From NCBI GenBank assembly GCA_002428445.1, contig DIWJ01000061.1, positions 12,770 through 64,113 of the forward strand: 51,344 bases of DNA. Reading direction: 5' to 3'. Under the pieces are notes generated by a model. That model was not told where the DNA came from and made no database searches. It worked only from the letters and a program-made list of their open reading frames with translations. Of this stretch, positions 41,525 to 49,696 are shown piece after piece. The stretch's first letter is position 1; every line of letters begins with the position of its first letter. Both the position numbers and the translations under genes were made by a program. This stretch comes from Syntrophaceae bacterium UBA6109 (GTDB lineage: Bacteria; Desulfobacterota; Syntrophia; Syntrophales; UBA6109).

Positions 41525-43522
41525 ATGAACGTCATCGAGCACGCACTGAGCAGGCTGTTCACCGTCAATCTCAAAACCCGGCTGGTTCTCGGCTTCCTCA
41601 TCGCCACCTGCCTCACGGGCGTCGTCGCCACACTCGTGGGCATCCGCATTATCAACAAGACCACCATCGACGAAGCCCAGAACAAGGTCAGCGAAAACAT
41701 CAATACGGCGCGGCTGATCTACAACTACAACCTCGAGAGGCTGGCCGCCCAGATCCAATTCATCGTCGTCACGTCTCACCTGCACAAGCCGATCGCAACG
41801 AAGGATATCCGGGCGATGGAAAACCTCCGGCGCGTCATCCGGTTCGGCTACATCCCGGAGATGAGCGGCCGGCAGCCCTATCTCGACATGCTGACGGTGG
41901 CGGACGCCGAGGGAACCGTCATCTACCGCACCGCCAATCCCGCGGCCGCGGGGGACAGCCTGCTGTGGGATCCCGTCGTGAAAAGATGCATCGAAAAGAA
42001 ATCCCCGCAGTCCGCGACGCAACTCCTGTCGCTCGCCCGCATCGAGCGGGAAAACCCGCGCCTCTCCGACCGGGTGAAGATCCCGATCATCAGGACGCCC
42101 ATGTCTTTCGAGATCCGGGATACCCATCTGAGCGAAGGGATGGTCCTGAGAGCGGCCTATCCGATCCTCGACGAACATCAGCAGCTGCTGGGTATTCTCG
42201 TCGGCGGCATTCTCCTCAACGGCGATTACGGGATCGTCGATGAAATCAAGGGAACCGTCTATCACGACGAGAAATACGCCGGCCGCGACATGGGCGTAGC
42301 GACGATTTTTCAGCGCGGCGTACGGATCTCCACGAACGTGATGACCGAGAGCAACCGCCGCGCCGTCGGCACGCCGATCTCCAAGGAGGTCTACGAAAAG
42401 GTCCTCGGCCTGGGCGAAGACTGGATCGGCAGGGCCTTCGTCGTCAACGACTGGTATATCACGACCTACAGCCCCATCCGCGACATCGACAACGAGATCA
42501 TCGGGATCCTTTACACGGGAATCCTGGAAGCGAAGTACACGGATATCAAGCGCCGGACCATGTGGACGTTCCTGTTGGTCACCCTCGCGGGAATGGTCGT
42601 CGCCTTCGGCATTTCCTATTACCTGGGCAACACGATCCTGCGCCGGATCCGCATCCTGAAAAAAGCCGCCGAGGCCATCTCCTCCGGCAATCTGGATTAC
42701 CGTCTCACGCAGGATCAGTATTCGGGCTTCGGCATTCTCGATGAGGCCTTCAACAATATGACCCTCTCTCTCCGGGACCGGGATGAACGCCTGCAGAAGG
42801 CCTTTCAACGGCTGACGGCATCGGAGCGCATGGCGGCCCTGGGCCAGATGGCCGCCGGCGTCGCCCACGAGATCAACAATCCCCTGGGCGGAATTCTTCT
42901 CTACAGCAATCTCGTCCTGGAAGACCTGCCCGAAGGTCACCCCGCGCGCCAGAACCTGGAAAAGATCATCTACCAGACGAACCGCAGCAAACGGATCGTC
43001 CAGAACCTTCTCGACTTCGCCCGGACGCCGGCTGGCAACACGACGCCCCTCTCGGTCGTCGACGTCATCATGAGCGCGATCAATCTTGTCAAAGATCAAC
43101 CGATGTTCCTGGGGATCGATATCGACATGCGCCTGACGGAGGACCTTCCCCCCGTCCTCGGCGATTATTCGCGGCTGGAGGAGGTTTTCCTGAATCTGTT
43201 CGTCAATGCCGCCGATGCCATGGCAGGCAAGGGCATCCTGAGAATCACCACTCGTCTCAATACGGTCAACACCATCCGCATCGGCATTTCCGACACCGGC
43301 AAGGGAATCGAGCGGTCCTATCTCCAGCATATTTTCGAGCCGTTCTTCACGACCAAGGAACCCGGGCAGGGGACGGGGCTCGGACTGTCCATCGCCTACG
43401 GAATCGTCCGGGAACACAACGGCACCATCGACGTGGAAAGCGAACCGGGACGGGGAACGACGTTCGTCATCACACTTCCCGCCTGCCTGGGAAATGCGCG
43501 GGAACGGAAAGAAGGCCTATGA
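41525..43522 (+). CDS. Membrane sensor histidine kinase with Cache-type periplasmic domain
   Basis: This 665-residue kinase has a first transmembrane segment at about 18-42, a periplasmic sensor of about 300 residues with Cache-like features, a second membrane segment at about 346-368 and a HAMP domain after it. A HisKA domain follows, with the phospho-accepting His448 in GVAHEINNPLGG, then an ATPase domain with N, G1 and G2 boxes (NLFVNAADAM, ISDTGKG, GTGLGLSI). The ATG at 41525 is preferred over an upstream TTG, which gives only an uncharacteristic hydrophilic N terminus. Its end overlaps the next gene as ATGA-type coupling, so the sigma-54 activator is its direct partner. The ligand may be an organic acid. 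Confidence 0.92.
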   Translation: MNVIEHALSRLFTVNLKTRLVLGFLIATCLTGVVATLVGIRIINKTTIDEAQNKVSENINTARLIYNYNLERLAAQIQFIVVTSHLHKPIATKDIRAMENLRRVIRFGYIPEMSGRQPYLDMLTVADAEGTVIYRTANPAAAGDSLLWDPVVKRCIEKKSPQSATQLLSLARIERENPRLSDRVKIPIIRTPMSFEIRDTHLSEGMVLRAAYPILDEHQQLLGILVGGILLNGDYGIVDEIKGTVYHDEKYAGRDMGVATIFQRGVRISTNVMTESNRRAVGTPISKEVYEKVLGLGEDWIGRAFVVNDWYITTYSPIRDIDNEIIGILYTGILEAKYTDIKRRTMWTFLLVTLAGMVVAFGISYYLGNTILRRIRILKKAAEAISSGNLDYRLTQDQYSGFGILDEAFNNMTLSLRDRDERLQKAFQRLTASERMAALGQMAAGVAHEINNPLGGILLYSNLVLEDLPEGHPARQNLEKIIYQTNRSKRIVQNLLDFARTPAGNTTPLSVVDVIMSAINLVKDQPMFLGIDIDMRLTEDLPPVLGDYSRLEEVFLNLFVNAADAMAGKGILRITTRLNTVNTIRIGISDTGKGIERSYLQHIFEPFFTTKEPGQGTGLGLSIAYGIVREHNGTIDVESEPGRGTTFVITLPACLGNARERKEGL

Positions 43523-44874
43523 AAAAGACAGCGAAGCGATCTCCGCGGGTCCTCATCATCGACGACGAGGATACGATCCGCGACGGCTGCAGCCAGACCC
43601 TGACGCGGATGGGCTGCACCGTCGAGACGTCGGGAGACGCCCTGGAGGGATTGCGTCTCGCGGCGCGGGATGTCTATGATGTCGTACTGCTGGACATCCG
43701 CATGCCGAAGATGGAAGGGATCGAATTGCTCAAGCGGCTCAAACAGGACTCCGGCATCCGCGGAAAGATCATCATCATCACGGGATTCGGCACGATTTCC
43801 CTGTCCGTCGAGGCCATGCGCCTGGGCGCATTCAACTTCCTGACCAAGCCCTTCGACGGGGCGGCTCTCCGCCGCGCCGTCGAAGAGGCCGTCGAGCCGG
43901 ACAGCAACCAGGACGCGGACCATCCGCTCGCCATGCTGATTGGCGGCAGCGACTATATGCAGGAGCTTCGCGGAACCCTCCGGAAAATCGCCCAGACAGA
44001 CAGCTCCGTTCTGATCATGGGGGAAAGCGGCACCGGGAAGGAGCTCGTCGCCCGCACCCTCCATGGCCTGAGCAGGCGCGGCGGCCGTCCCTTCGTCGCC
44101 GTCGACTGCAGTTCCCTCGTAGAGAACCTGATGGAGAGTGAATTGTTCGGCCATCTGAAAGGGGCTTTCAGCGGGGCGACGGAAACCCGCGACGGCCGAT
44201 TTCAGATGGCTCACGAAGGGTCCCTTTTCCTGGATGAAATCGGCAACCTCAGCCTGCAGGTCCAAGTGAAGCTGCTGCGGGCGCTTCAGGAACGGGAAGT
44301 GCCGCGGGTCGGAAGTTCGACGCCCGAGAAGGTGGATGTGCGGCTCATCACGGCGACCAATCGGGATATCCGCGCCGAGGTCGACGCGGGCCGCTTCCGC
44401 GAGGACCTGTTCTACCGGATCTCCGTCATTCCTCTCGAAATACGGCCTCTCCGCGAACACCGGGCCGATATCCTGCCCATCGCCCAGCATTATCTCGAGA
44501 TCTTCCGGACCCGGCATACAAGCAACGTCCGGCAATTCTCCGAAGAGGTGAAGAAATCGCTGCAGTCCTACAACTGGCCCGGAAATATCCGGGAGTTGAA
44601 GAACACGATCGAGCGCCTCTGTGTTCTGTGCGACCGTGAAACGGTGCAGCCCTCCGATGTCCTCTACTACGGCCAGAGTCAGGATTCCAGGGCCCCCGTT
44701 GTCGATGCCTTCTCCGGCCGCATGACGCTGGTCGATGTCGAAAAAGAACACATCGAAAAGGCCCTGCGGCATTTTCACGGCCAGATCAACAAGACGGCTC
44801 AATTCCTCGGCATTGACCGGAAGACGCTGCGGCTGCGCATCCGCAGCTACGGAATCAAGACGGAAGAGCTTTGA
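43519..44874 (+). CDS. Sigma-54-dependent response regulator (NtrC family)
   Basis: This 451-residue regulator has a receiver domain (phospho-Asp59 in VVLLDIRMPKMEG), a AAA+ domain with Walker A GESGTGKE (168-175), the sigma-54 contact loop as GAFSGA (215-220, Ser replacing the usual Thr) and Walker B SLFLDEIGN, and a C-terminal Fis-type helix-turn-helix (NKTAQFLGIDRKTLRLRIRS). It overlaps the kinase gene by 4 bases. It activates transcription by sigma-54 RNA polymerase when phosphorylated. A perfect sigma-54 promoter lies directly after it (45000-45015), a likely target. Confidence 0.95.
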   Translation: MKKTAKRSPRVLIIDDEDTIRDGCSQTLTRMGCTVETSGDALEGLRLAARDVYDVVLLDIRMPKMEGIELLKRLKQDSGIRGKIIIITGFGTISLSVEAMRLGAFNFLTKPFDGAALRRAVEEAVEPDSNQDADHPLAMLIGGSDYMQELRGTLRKIAQTDSSVLIMGESGTGKELVARTLHGLSRRGGRPFVAVDCSSLVENLMESELFGHLKGAFSGATETRDGRFQMAHEGSLFLDEIGNLSLQVQVKLLRALQEREVPRVGSSTPEKVDVRLITATNRDIRAEVDAGRFREDLFYRISVIPLEIRPLREHRADILPIAQHYLEIFRTRHTSNVRQFSEEVKKSLQSYNWPGNIRELKNTIERLCVLCDRETVQPSDVLYYGQSQDSRAPVVDAFSGRMTLVDVEKEHIEKALRHFHGQINKTAQFLGIDRKTLRLRIRSYGIKTEEL

Positions 44875-44999
44875 GCGGCCGAATATTCTTCAGTTCCGGA
44901 GGGGTTGTTTTCCTCACGTTCCGGGGCGCTTTGCCCCCCCTGCGGTTACCCGCAATCGCGATTCTAATTATTCCACAATAAATACAAATCGTTGCATAG

Positions 45000-45015
45000 T
45001 GGCACTCCGTTTGCT
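45000..45015 (+). promoter_or_regulatory. Consensus-perfect sigma-54 promoter
   Basis: TGGCAC-TCCGT-TTGCT fits the -24/-12 consensus TGGCAC-N5-TTGCW at every position. It is 37 bases upstream of the start codon of the receiver gene at 45052, leaving room for a start site near 45026. It follows a sigma-54 activator gene, whose product could bind upstream in the 44875-44999 interval. Confidence 0.88.
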
Positions 45016-45051
45016 TTCCTCTCCATCAAAACCGACAAGGAGGGCTCGATC

Positions 45052-45444
45052 ATGACAACGAAAAAGAAAATACTTCTGATCGACGACGACAGCGATTTTC
45101 TACTGGCGACAAAACTGATCCTGGAAAGCGGCGGCTATGAAGTGTTCATTGCCGAGGACGGGAAGTCCGGCGTCGATATGGCAAAATCCGTGCGTCCGGA
45201 TCTGGCCATTGTCGATATGATGATGGAAACCTGGGGCGAGGGTTTCAACGTCGTCTCCAAGCTCCGCTCCTCCGAGGGGGGCAAAAACATGCCGTTGATC
45301 ATGCTCAGCGCCGTCGACCTGCAGGGACCCTTTCAGTCCTTTGAACCGCCGGATGAGTCCCAGACCGTCAACATGGTCCTGCATAAGCCGATCATGGCCG
45401 AGGACCTGCTGAAGAAGGTCGAAAACCTGCTTCGCTACGCTTGA
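45052..45444 (+). CDS. Single-domain response regulator (receiver only)
   Basis: This 130-residue protein is a receiver domain with the acidic pocket LLIDDDSDF and phospho-Asp55 in LAIVDMMMETWG, and no output domain. The start at 45052 has AAGGAGGG upstream; an in-frame earlier codon has none. Such proteins act as phosphate shuttles or as allosteric modules. It is downstream of a perfect sigma-54 promoter and shortly upstream of a receiver-kinase hybrid, so it probably sits in a phosphorelay or delivers signal from the sigma-54 pathway. Confidence 0.92.
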   Translation: MTTKKKILLIDDDSDFLLATKLILESGGYEVFIAEDGKSGVDMAKSVRPDLAIVDMMMETWGEGFNVVSKLRSSEGGKNMPLIMLSAVDLQGPFQSFEPPDESQTVNMVLHKPIMAEDLLKKVENLLRYA

Positions 45445-45488
45445 AGGATGGCGCCTTTGCCTTCCTTCCACGGGTGCAGGAGCATCGC

Positions 45489-46589
45489 ATGGAGGAGTCT
45501 GTTCGCAGCGATTTCATCCTCGTCATCGACGACGAGGAACCCATCCGGGACGGCTGCCGTCAAACCCTCGAAAAGTCGGGCTATGCCGTGCTCACGGCCG
45601 ACGACGGTCCCGAAGGCATCCGCATCGCCCGGCTGAACAAGCCAACCCTGGTCTTTGTGGACCTCAAGATGCCGGGCATGTCAGGGATGGAGATCATCGA
45701 AATCCTGGCCAAGGATATCCCCGACATCGTGCTGATCGTCATCACCGGCTACGCCTCGATCGTTTCGGCGGTGGAGGCCATGCACAAGGGCGCCTACGAC
45801 TATCTCCCCAAGCCCTTTTCACCGGACCAGCTCCGGGCCGTGACAAAGCGCGGCATCGAGCATCGCAGTCTGCGGATCGAGGCGAGGATTCTGCGGGAAG
45901 AAAAAGAGCGCATGGAAAAAAACTTCATTACCTTCGTGAGTCATGAGATGCGCTCGCCGCTCGTCACCATCCAGCAGTACATGGAGTCGCTCAAGGCCCT
46001 GGGCGGCGGACGCCTCGAGCAGGGATTTCTCGATGTCCTCAACCGCTGCAATGAACGGATCCGGGGCCTGACGGAGATGATCGAGCGCTGGCTTGATTTG
46101 AGCCGGATCGAGAGCGGGCTTCTGGCCACGGACAAGAAGCCGCTTCGCCTGGCGGACGTCGTCCGCCGCAGCGTTGAAGAGATGTCACCGGCCTGCGAGC
46201 GGGCGCAGATCAGCATCGAAGTCAAAACGGACGGGCCGGAGCCCTCCCTCGTCGGCGACGAGGAGAGCCTGGTGCGCGTTTTTACCAACCTCATCGGCAA
46301 TGCCGTGAAATATACTCCGGCCGGCGGGAAGATTTCCCTTCAAACCGGCTTCGACGATCACTATATCCGCGCGAGCGTTGCCGATACCGGTACCGGCATC
46401 CCCGCAGACAAGCTTCCCTTCATCTTCGAGCCGTTCTACCGGGTCCGCGGGAAGGCCGAGCGGACGAAGGGTTCGGGACTGGGACTCACCTTCTGCAGGA
46501 AGATCGTCGCAGCCCACGGCGGCACGATTGAGGCCGGATCCGCTGAAGGCAAGGGAACGACATTTCTTCTGAAATTTCCGCGCGTCTGA
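45489..46589 (+). CDS. Hybrid protein: receiver domain fused to histidine kinase
   Basis: This 366-residue cytoplasmic protein has an N-terminal receiver (phospho-Asp58 in LVFVDLKMPGMSG), a linker with coiled-coil character (LREEKERMEKN), a HisKA domain with His152 in FVSHEMRSPLVTI and an ATPase domain ending in GSGLGLTFCRKIV. There is no membrane segment. The ATG at 45489 has AGGAG 6 bases before it. The gene follows the single receiver by 44 bases. It may take phosphate from the membrane kinase and pass it to another protein. Target unknown. Confidence 0.93.
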   Translation: MEESVRSDFILVIDDEEPIRDGCRQTLEKSGYAVLTADDGPEGIRIARLNKPTLVFVDLKMPGMSGMEIIEILAKDIPDIVLIVITGYASIVSAVEAMHKGAYDYLPKPFSPDQLRAVTKRGIEHRSLRIEARILREEKERMEKNFITFVSHEMRSPLVTIQQYMESLKALGGGRLEQGFLDVLNRCNERIRGLTEMIERWLDLSRIESGLLATDKKPLRLADVVRRSVEEMSPACERAQISIEVKTDGPEPSLVGDEESLVRVFTNLIGNAVKYTPAGGKISLQTGFDDHYIRASVADTGTGIPADKLPFIFEPFYRVRGKAERTKGSGLGLTFCRKIVAAHGGTIEAGSAEGKGTTFLLKFPRV

Positions 46590-46652
46590 AATCGTTCGTG
46601 AGGACGAAGACTGTTCGTTTCAACTACGGCGTCAAGAGGGGGGAGTGGACGG

Positions 46653-46892
46653 ATGAATTACGAGGATGAAAAATGCTACGAATTTCACGAGAAAGATTGT
46701 GCCGATCGCTGCTTTCTTTGTTCCGCCGAAAATTCGAAGCTCTTCGTCGTCCGTCACATTAAGACCGCGAAGATGGCCCATCTCTGCCGCGAGTGCATGT
46801 GCCGGAGTTTTTCCGAGTACATGCTCGATAATACGCGGCCCTGGCGCGGAGTTCGTCCCGGCGGTCCGAAAGGCAACGCGGAACGGGACTGA
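46653..46892 (+). CDS. Small cysteine-rich protein, possible zinc knuckle
   Basis: This 79-residue protein has six cysteines in its first 51 residues: a CxxC pair (CFLC) and, about 21 residues on, CRECMC, with histidines nearby (HIKTAKMAHLC). That spacing suggests a zinc-binding knuckle. The C terminus is basic and glycine/proline rich. The ATG follows GGGGGGAG with good spacing. It is 63 bases after the receiver-kinase gene on the same strand and could share its transcript. I do not recognise a family; a small regulator or nucleic-acid binder is a guess. Confidence 0.65.
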   Translation: MNYEDEKCYEFHEKDCADRCFLCSAENSKLFVVRHIKTAKMAHLCRECMCRSFSEYMLDNTRPWRGVRPGGPKGNAERD

Positions 46893-47072
46893 GGGCGGGC
46901 GCGGAAACGCCCAGGTCGGTGGACTTTCCAGCGCATGGGCCGGCTGCTCCGCCGCCGGATCGTTTCGTCGGGCAATCACGGTTCCGAGACGAGCTCCTCC
47001 GAGTTCGGGCCGGATATCCGATCTGCCCGGATATCCGGCCCTCACAGAACGATTCCGCCTCGGATTGCGCCG

Positions 47073-47210
47073 CTATCTGACGGTCGTCGAGGCCGGCTCC
47101 GCCGCCTTCTGCGGCGTCTTCGATTTGTCCATGGCGTCGTCCATGCAACCCGAAACGAGCGCCGCAGCCATCAGGGCCGCCGCGATGGCAATCAACAGTT
47201 CCTTTTTCAT
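47073..47210 (-). CDS. Small lipoprotein (45 residues)
   Basis: The frame from ATG 47210 to TAG 47073 encodes a 45-residue protein that begins MKKELLIAIAAALMAA and has a lipobox LVSGC (Cys22). The mature part is short and charged (MDDAMDKSKTPQK). An AGGAGGGATC ribosome site is placed correctly. It is probably an outer- or inner-membrane-anchored lipoprotein like the many short entericidin-like or unknown lipoproteins. Its function is unknown. It lies alone between small genes. Confidence 0.7.
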   Translation of the reverse strand: MKKELLIAIAAALMAAALVSGCMDDAMDKSKTPQKAAEPASTTVR

Positions 47211-47274
47211 GATCCCTCCTCAAACACCCTTTTCTATGATCCCTGCTTTGTTTCCTTCGTAAGGCCGGTAAAGG

Positions 47275-47598
47275 TCAAACCTTCCCCGTCTCCCTGATCT
47301 GAACTTCCTTCGTCTTCTTGTTGAACGTTCCCTCGTAGAGGATCAGATCGCGACGATCATCCAGGGTTGAGAAATCCTTGACGGCGATTTTCGCCATCGA
47401 GGCCTGGCGCGGATCAAAGACGCGCACGTCCTGCGTCCCGTTCCCTCCGGCGCGAAAGCAGACCTTCAGCCTCCAAACCCAATCAGGATCCTTTTTCAGA
47501 GCGGTAACAAGCTGAAATCCGATCTGCGGGGGCAAATCCTTCGGTCCCTGCAGTTTCACGGTGCCGTCTTCTTTCTTTTCCCAGAATTTCCAGTTCAT
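47275..47598 (-). CDS. Conserved-looking hypothetical protein (107 residues)
   Basis: This 107-residue protein begins MNWKFWEKKEDGTVKLQGP, then has mixed alpha/beta-type sequence and ends with a charged tail. The start at 47598 has AAAGGAA about 6 bases upstream; a longer frame from 47742 lacks one. No signal peptide, membrane segment or known motif is evident. It is on the minus strand upstream of the small lipoprotein and may be transcribed with it. I do not recognise a family. Confidence 0.6.
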   Translation of the reverse strand: MNWKFWEKKEDGTVKLQGPKDLPPQIGFQLVTALKKDPDWVWRLKVCFRAGGNGTQDVRVFDPRQASMAKIAVKDFSTLDDRRDLILYEGTFNKKTKEVQIRETGKV

Positions 47599-47925
47599 TT
47601 TTGGTTCCTTTCTTGCGTTCTTTCCGCAAATATAAGAGATGTCGTCCCGAATAATCCGCTGTCCCGATCCGGCACAGACTGCCTGCTGCGTCCGATATCG
47701 GTGGATTCCTCTTCGACGAAATGGTCTCGATTTCCCAGCCAATCCTCCTTGGAGGGCCTGCGGCGCCTTCGCCGTTCAAGCGGGACGGCACAGCAGGACC
47801 ACGCGTTGCTTCCGCCGGGAAGAAGAGCTTCCCTGGCAGAAGGTTCAGCCGGAAATGGCAACTCCGAAGATGCCGTGATGCCGGCATCTCTCTTCTAAGA
47901 AATCAGGATGAAGATGAACGATACT
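47599..47925. other. Intergenic region without supported genes
   Basis: The 327 bases between the start of the 107-residue gene and the end of the exported-protein gene contain several open frames on both strands, none with both a ribosome site and plausible protein. I see no repeat or clear promoter. The promoter of the downstream minus-strand gene presumably lies close to 47600-47650. Confidence 0.4.
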
Positions 47926-48270
47926 TCAGGAAAGGAGAGACGATGGGGGCGCCCTGAAATAATGGGCAATGCGAATGATTTCGTGAGGGCGAAAAACCGT
48001 TTCGGTGGAATAGTCCCCGGACACCGCCCGCTGCATATCCGGGCGGATGTCCCTGAGGGTAAAGAGCTCCGATGAGGTTTGTTTGATTTTGTAGAGCGGC
48101 TGTACGGAAGCGTCAAGCCCGCTTCCCGCCGTTGCCGCCCTGAGCTTGAAATCCTCCTGCATGCGAAGCTCATGGGACGGCTGATAGTAGGAACTGACCG
48201 GCGTGATGCTGAAGACGACGGCTGACAGGAGGAGAATCACTTGAGAAATCAATTTTCGGCGGGCAGGCAT
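47926..48270 (-). CDS. Small exported or membrane-anchored protein, unknown function
   Basis: This 114-residue protein has a positively charged start (MPARRK), a hydrophobic segment (about residues 7-25) and a probable cleavage or anchor boundary near SSYYQPS, with a hydrophilic remainder. The start at 48270 has GGAAGGG upstream. A sigma-70 type promoter precedes it (48303-48331). It resembles other small secreted bacterial proteins in layout but I do not recognise a family. Confidence 0.6.
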   Translation of the reverse strand: MPARRKLISQVILLLSAVVFSITPVSSYYQPSHELRMQEDFKLRAATAGSGLDASVQPLYKIKQTSSELFTLRDIRPDMQRAVSGDYSTETVFRPHEIIRIAHYFRAPPSSLLS

Positions 48271-48302
48271 CTTTTTCCCTTCCTCTGTCTTCCAGGTTGT
48301 GA

Positions 48303-48331
48303 AGTATAAGAAAGGCTTCCCGGTAATGCAA
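48303..48331 (-). promoter_or_regulatory. Sigma-70-like promoter for the small exported protein gene
   Basis: On the minus strand TTGCAT (48331-48326) is followed after exactly 17 bases by TATACT (48308-48303), 33 bases before the start codon at 48270. The spacing is ideal and the -10 is one base off consensus. The remaining 48332-48645 interval, up to the divergent transporter gene, shows no other feature. Confidence 0.55.
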
Positions 48332-48645
48332 GCCAATTCTGGATCCATGTTCAATTCCGGATCTTCACCGCCGCGAAAACATCACCCGCCGTCTACCGGA
48401 GATTAGGGCGGAGGTCCGGGCGGATTGCGAAATGGCAAAATCAATGGTAAAAGATGCGCACGCCGGGGACGACATTGCCGGAGACGCATCCGCACCGTCG
48501 CGTTCACCGCGAAACTCATCGGTACCGTCTCCGCGATCCCCGGGCCCAGGGGTCATCCTATACCATCGATCCGACGTTGAGGGCGGCTTTTGCGCCCGCG
48601 CTTTTCGCAATCGGCGTCTTCAGAGACACGGCGGAGTGGACTTTC

Positions 48646-49566
48646 ATGGCAAGACTGGTCAGACTATTCCGATCCCGAAACTTCATCTTCCTCCTCTCTC
48701 TGATCCTGGGATTGGCGGCGCCGGAAGGTTCGCAATGGACCCGGTACCTGATGCTTCCCGCGCTCGGCCTTGCCATGACGCTGTCCGCCATGAACATCTC
48801 CATGGACCTGTTCCGTTCCCCCCGGTCCCTTTTCTTCCCCGCCCTGGTCGGCATCCTGATGAGCTATGTCGTTCTGGCCAATGTCCTGATCGGACTCGGC
48901 GCCGTGCTGATCAGCGACGAGGCCCTTTGGACGGGACTCGTCATCATCGCCGCCGTACCGCCGGCGGTGGCCGTCGTACCCTTCGCCGATTTGCTCGAGG
49001 GGAACCATGGTTACGCCCTGGTTGCGACAATGGGCGCCTATATCGGCGCCCTGGTCATCATGCCGCTCGTCTCCATCGGCCTCCTGGGCGCCAATTTCAT
49101 GGATCCGTGGGGATTGCTGTCCATCCTGCTGGAACTGGTCATCCTGCCGCTTTTTATTTCGCGCCTTCTGATCCACCGCTCCTGGCACGTCCGCCTGGCG
49201 CCGCTGCAGGGCACGGCGACCGACTGGAGTTTCTTTGTCGTCATGTACACGATCGTCGGACTGAACCGGGACCTGTTGCTCGCAAATCCCTCTTCGCTCC
49301 TTCCGATCGGCCTGATCCTGTTTTCCAGCATGTTTCTCCTGGGACTGCTGATTGAGTGGGTCGGCTCCCTGCTGCACATCGCCCGGGACAATATCGTGAG
49401 CCTCGTCCTGCTGGGGACGCTCAAGAATTACGGGCTCGCCGCCGGCGTTGCCGTCACCCTGTTCAGCGTCGAGGCCTCCGTTCCCATGGCCGTGGCGACT
49501 TTCTTTCTGATCCCCTACGTCCTCTGGCTCGACTTCCGGAAGCGCCACCGCTGGCATTTCCGATGA
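48646..49566 (+). CDS. BASS-type (bile acid:sodium symporter-like) transporter
   Basis: This 306-residue membrane protein has 9-10 hydrophobic segments. The early ALGLAMTLSAMNI and the VPPAVAVVPFADLLEGNHGYAL segment fit the BASS/arsenite-permease-like fold that crosses the membrane at two broken helices. ATG 48646 is preferred; upstream in-frame sequence is hydrophilic and poorly conserved in character. Substrate is likely an organic anion taken up with sodium. The stop codon overlaps an 8-codon open frame, and an acyl-CoA ligase gene follows 130 bases on. Confidence 0.8.
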   Translation: MARLVRLFRSRNFIFLLSLILGLAAPEGSQWTRYLMLPALGLAMTLSAMNISMDLFRSPRSLFFPALVGILMSYVVLANVLIGLGAVLISDEALWTGLVIIAAVPPAVAVVPFADLLEGNHGYALVATMGAYIGALVIMPLVSIGLLGANFMDPWGLLSILLELVILPLFISRLLIHRSWHVRLAPLQGTATDWSFFVVMYTIVGLNRDLLLANPSSLLPIGLILFSSMFLLGLLIEWVGSLLHIARDNIVSLVLLGTLKNYGLAAGVAVTLFSVEASVPMAVATFFLIPYVLWLDFRKRHRWHFR

Positions 49567-49589
49567 ACAAAAAAAACGAAAGGAGGTGA
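49563..49589 (+). other. Possible 8-codon leader peptide with embedded full-length Shine-Dalgarno sequence
   Basis: ATG at 49563 overlaps the transporter stop codon as ATGA and opens a frame MNKKNERR ending at TGA (49587-49589). Its last codons are AGG AGG TGA, and the sequence GAAAGGAGGTGA (49578-49589) is complementary to the full 3' end of 16S rRNA. No start codon follows at normal spacing. It may be a leader peptide or a ribosome-pausing site before the ligase gene, or coincidence. Confidence 0.25.
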
Positions 49590-49696
49590 CCTCCGCCCAG
49601 GCATCCTCTCGAGGCGCGTCTTCGTGTGACGGAAACCGACCAACCTTTGCGGGGATCGGATTCGCATCGGCCCGCAAGAGAGCGAGGAAGACCACC

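Noticed and set aside
41456..43417. 653-codon minus-strand frame opposite the sensor kinase
   Set aside because: The plus-strand kinase has full HisKA and ATPase motifs; the antisense product is acidic, repetitive in character and has no recognisable domain.
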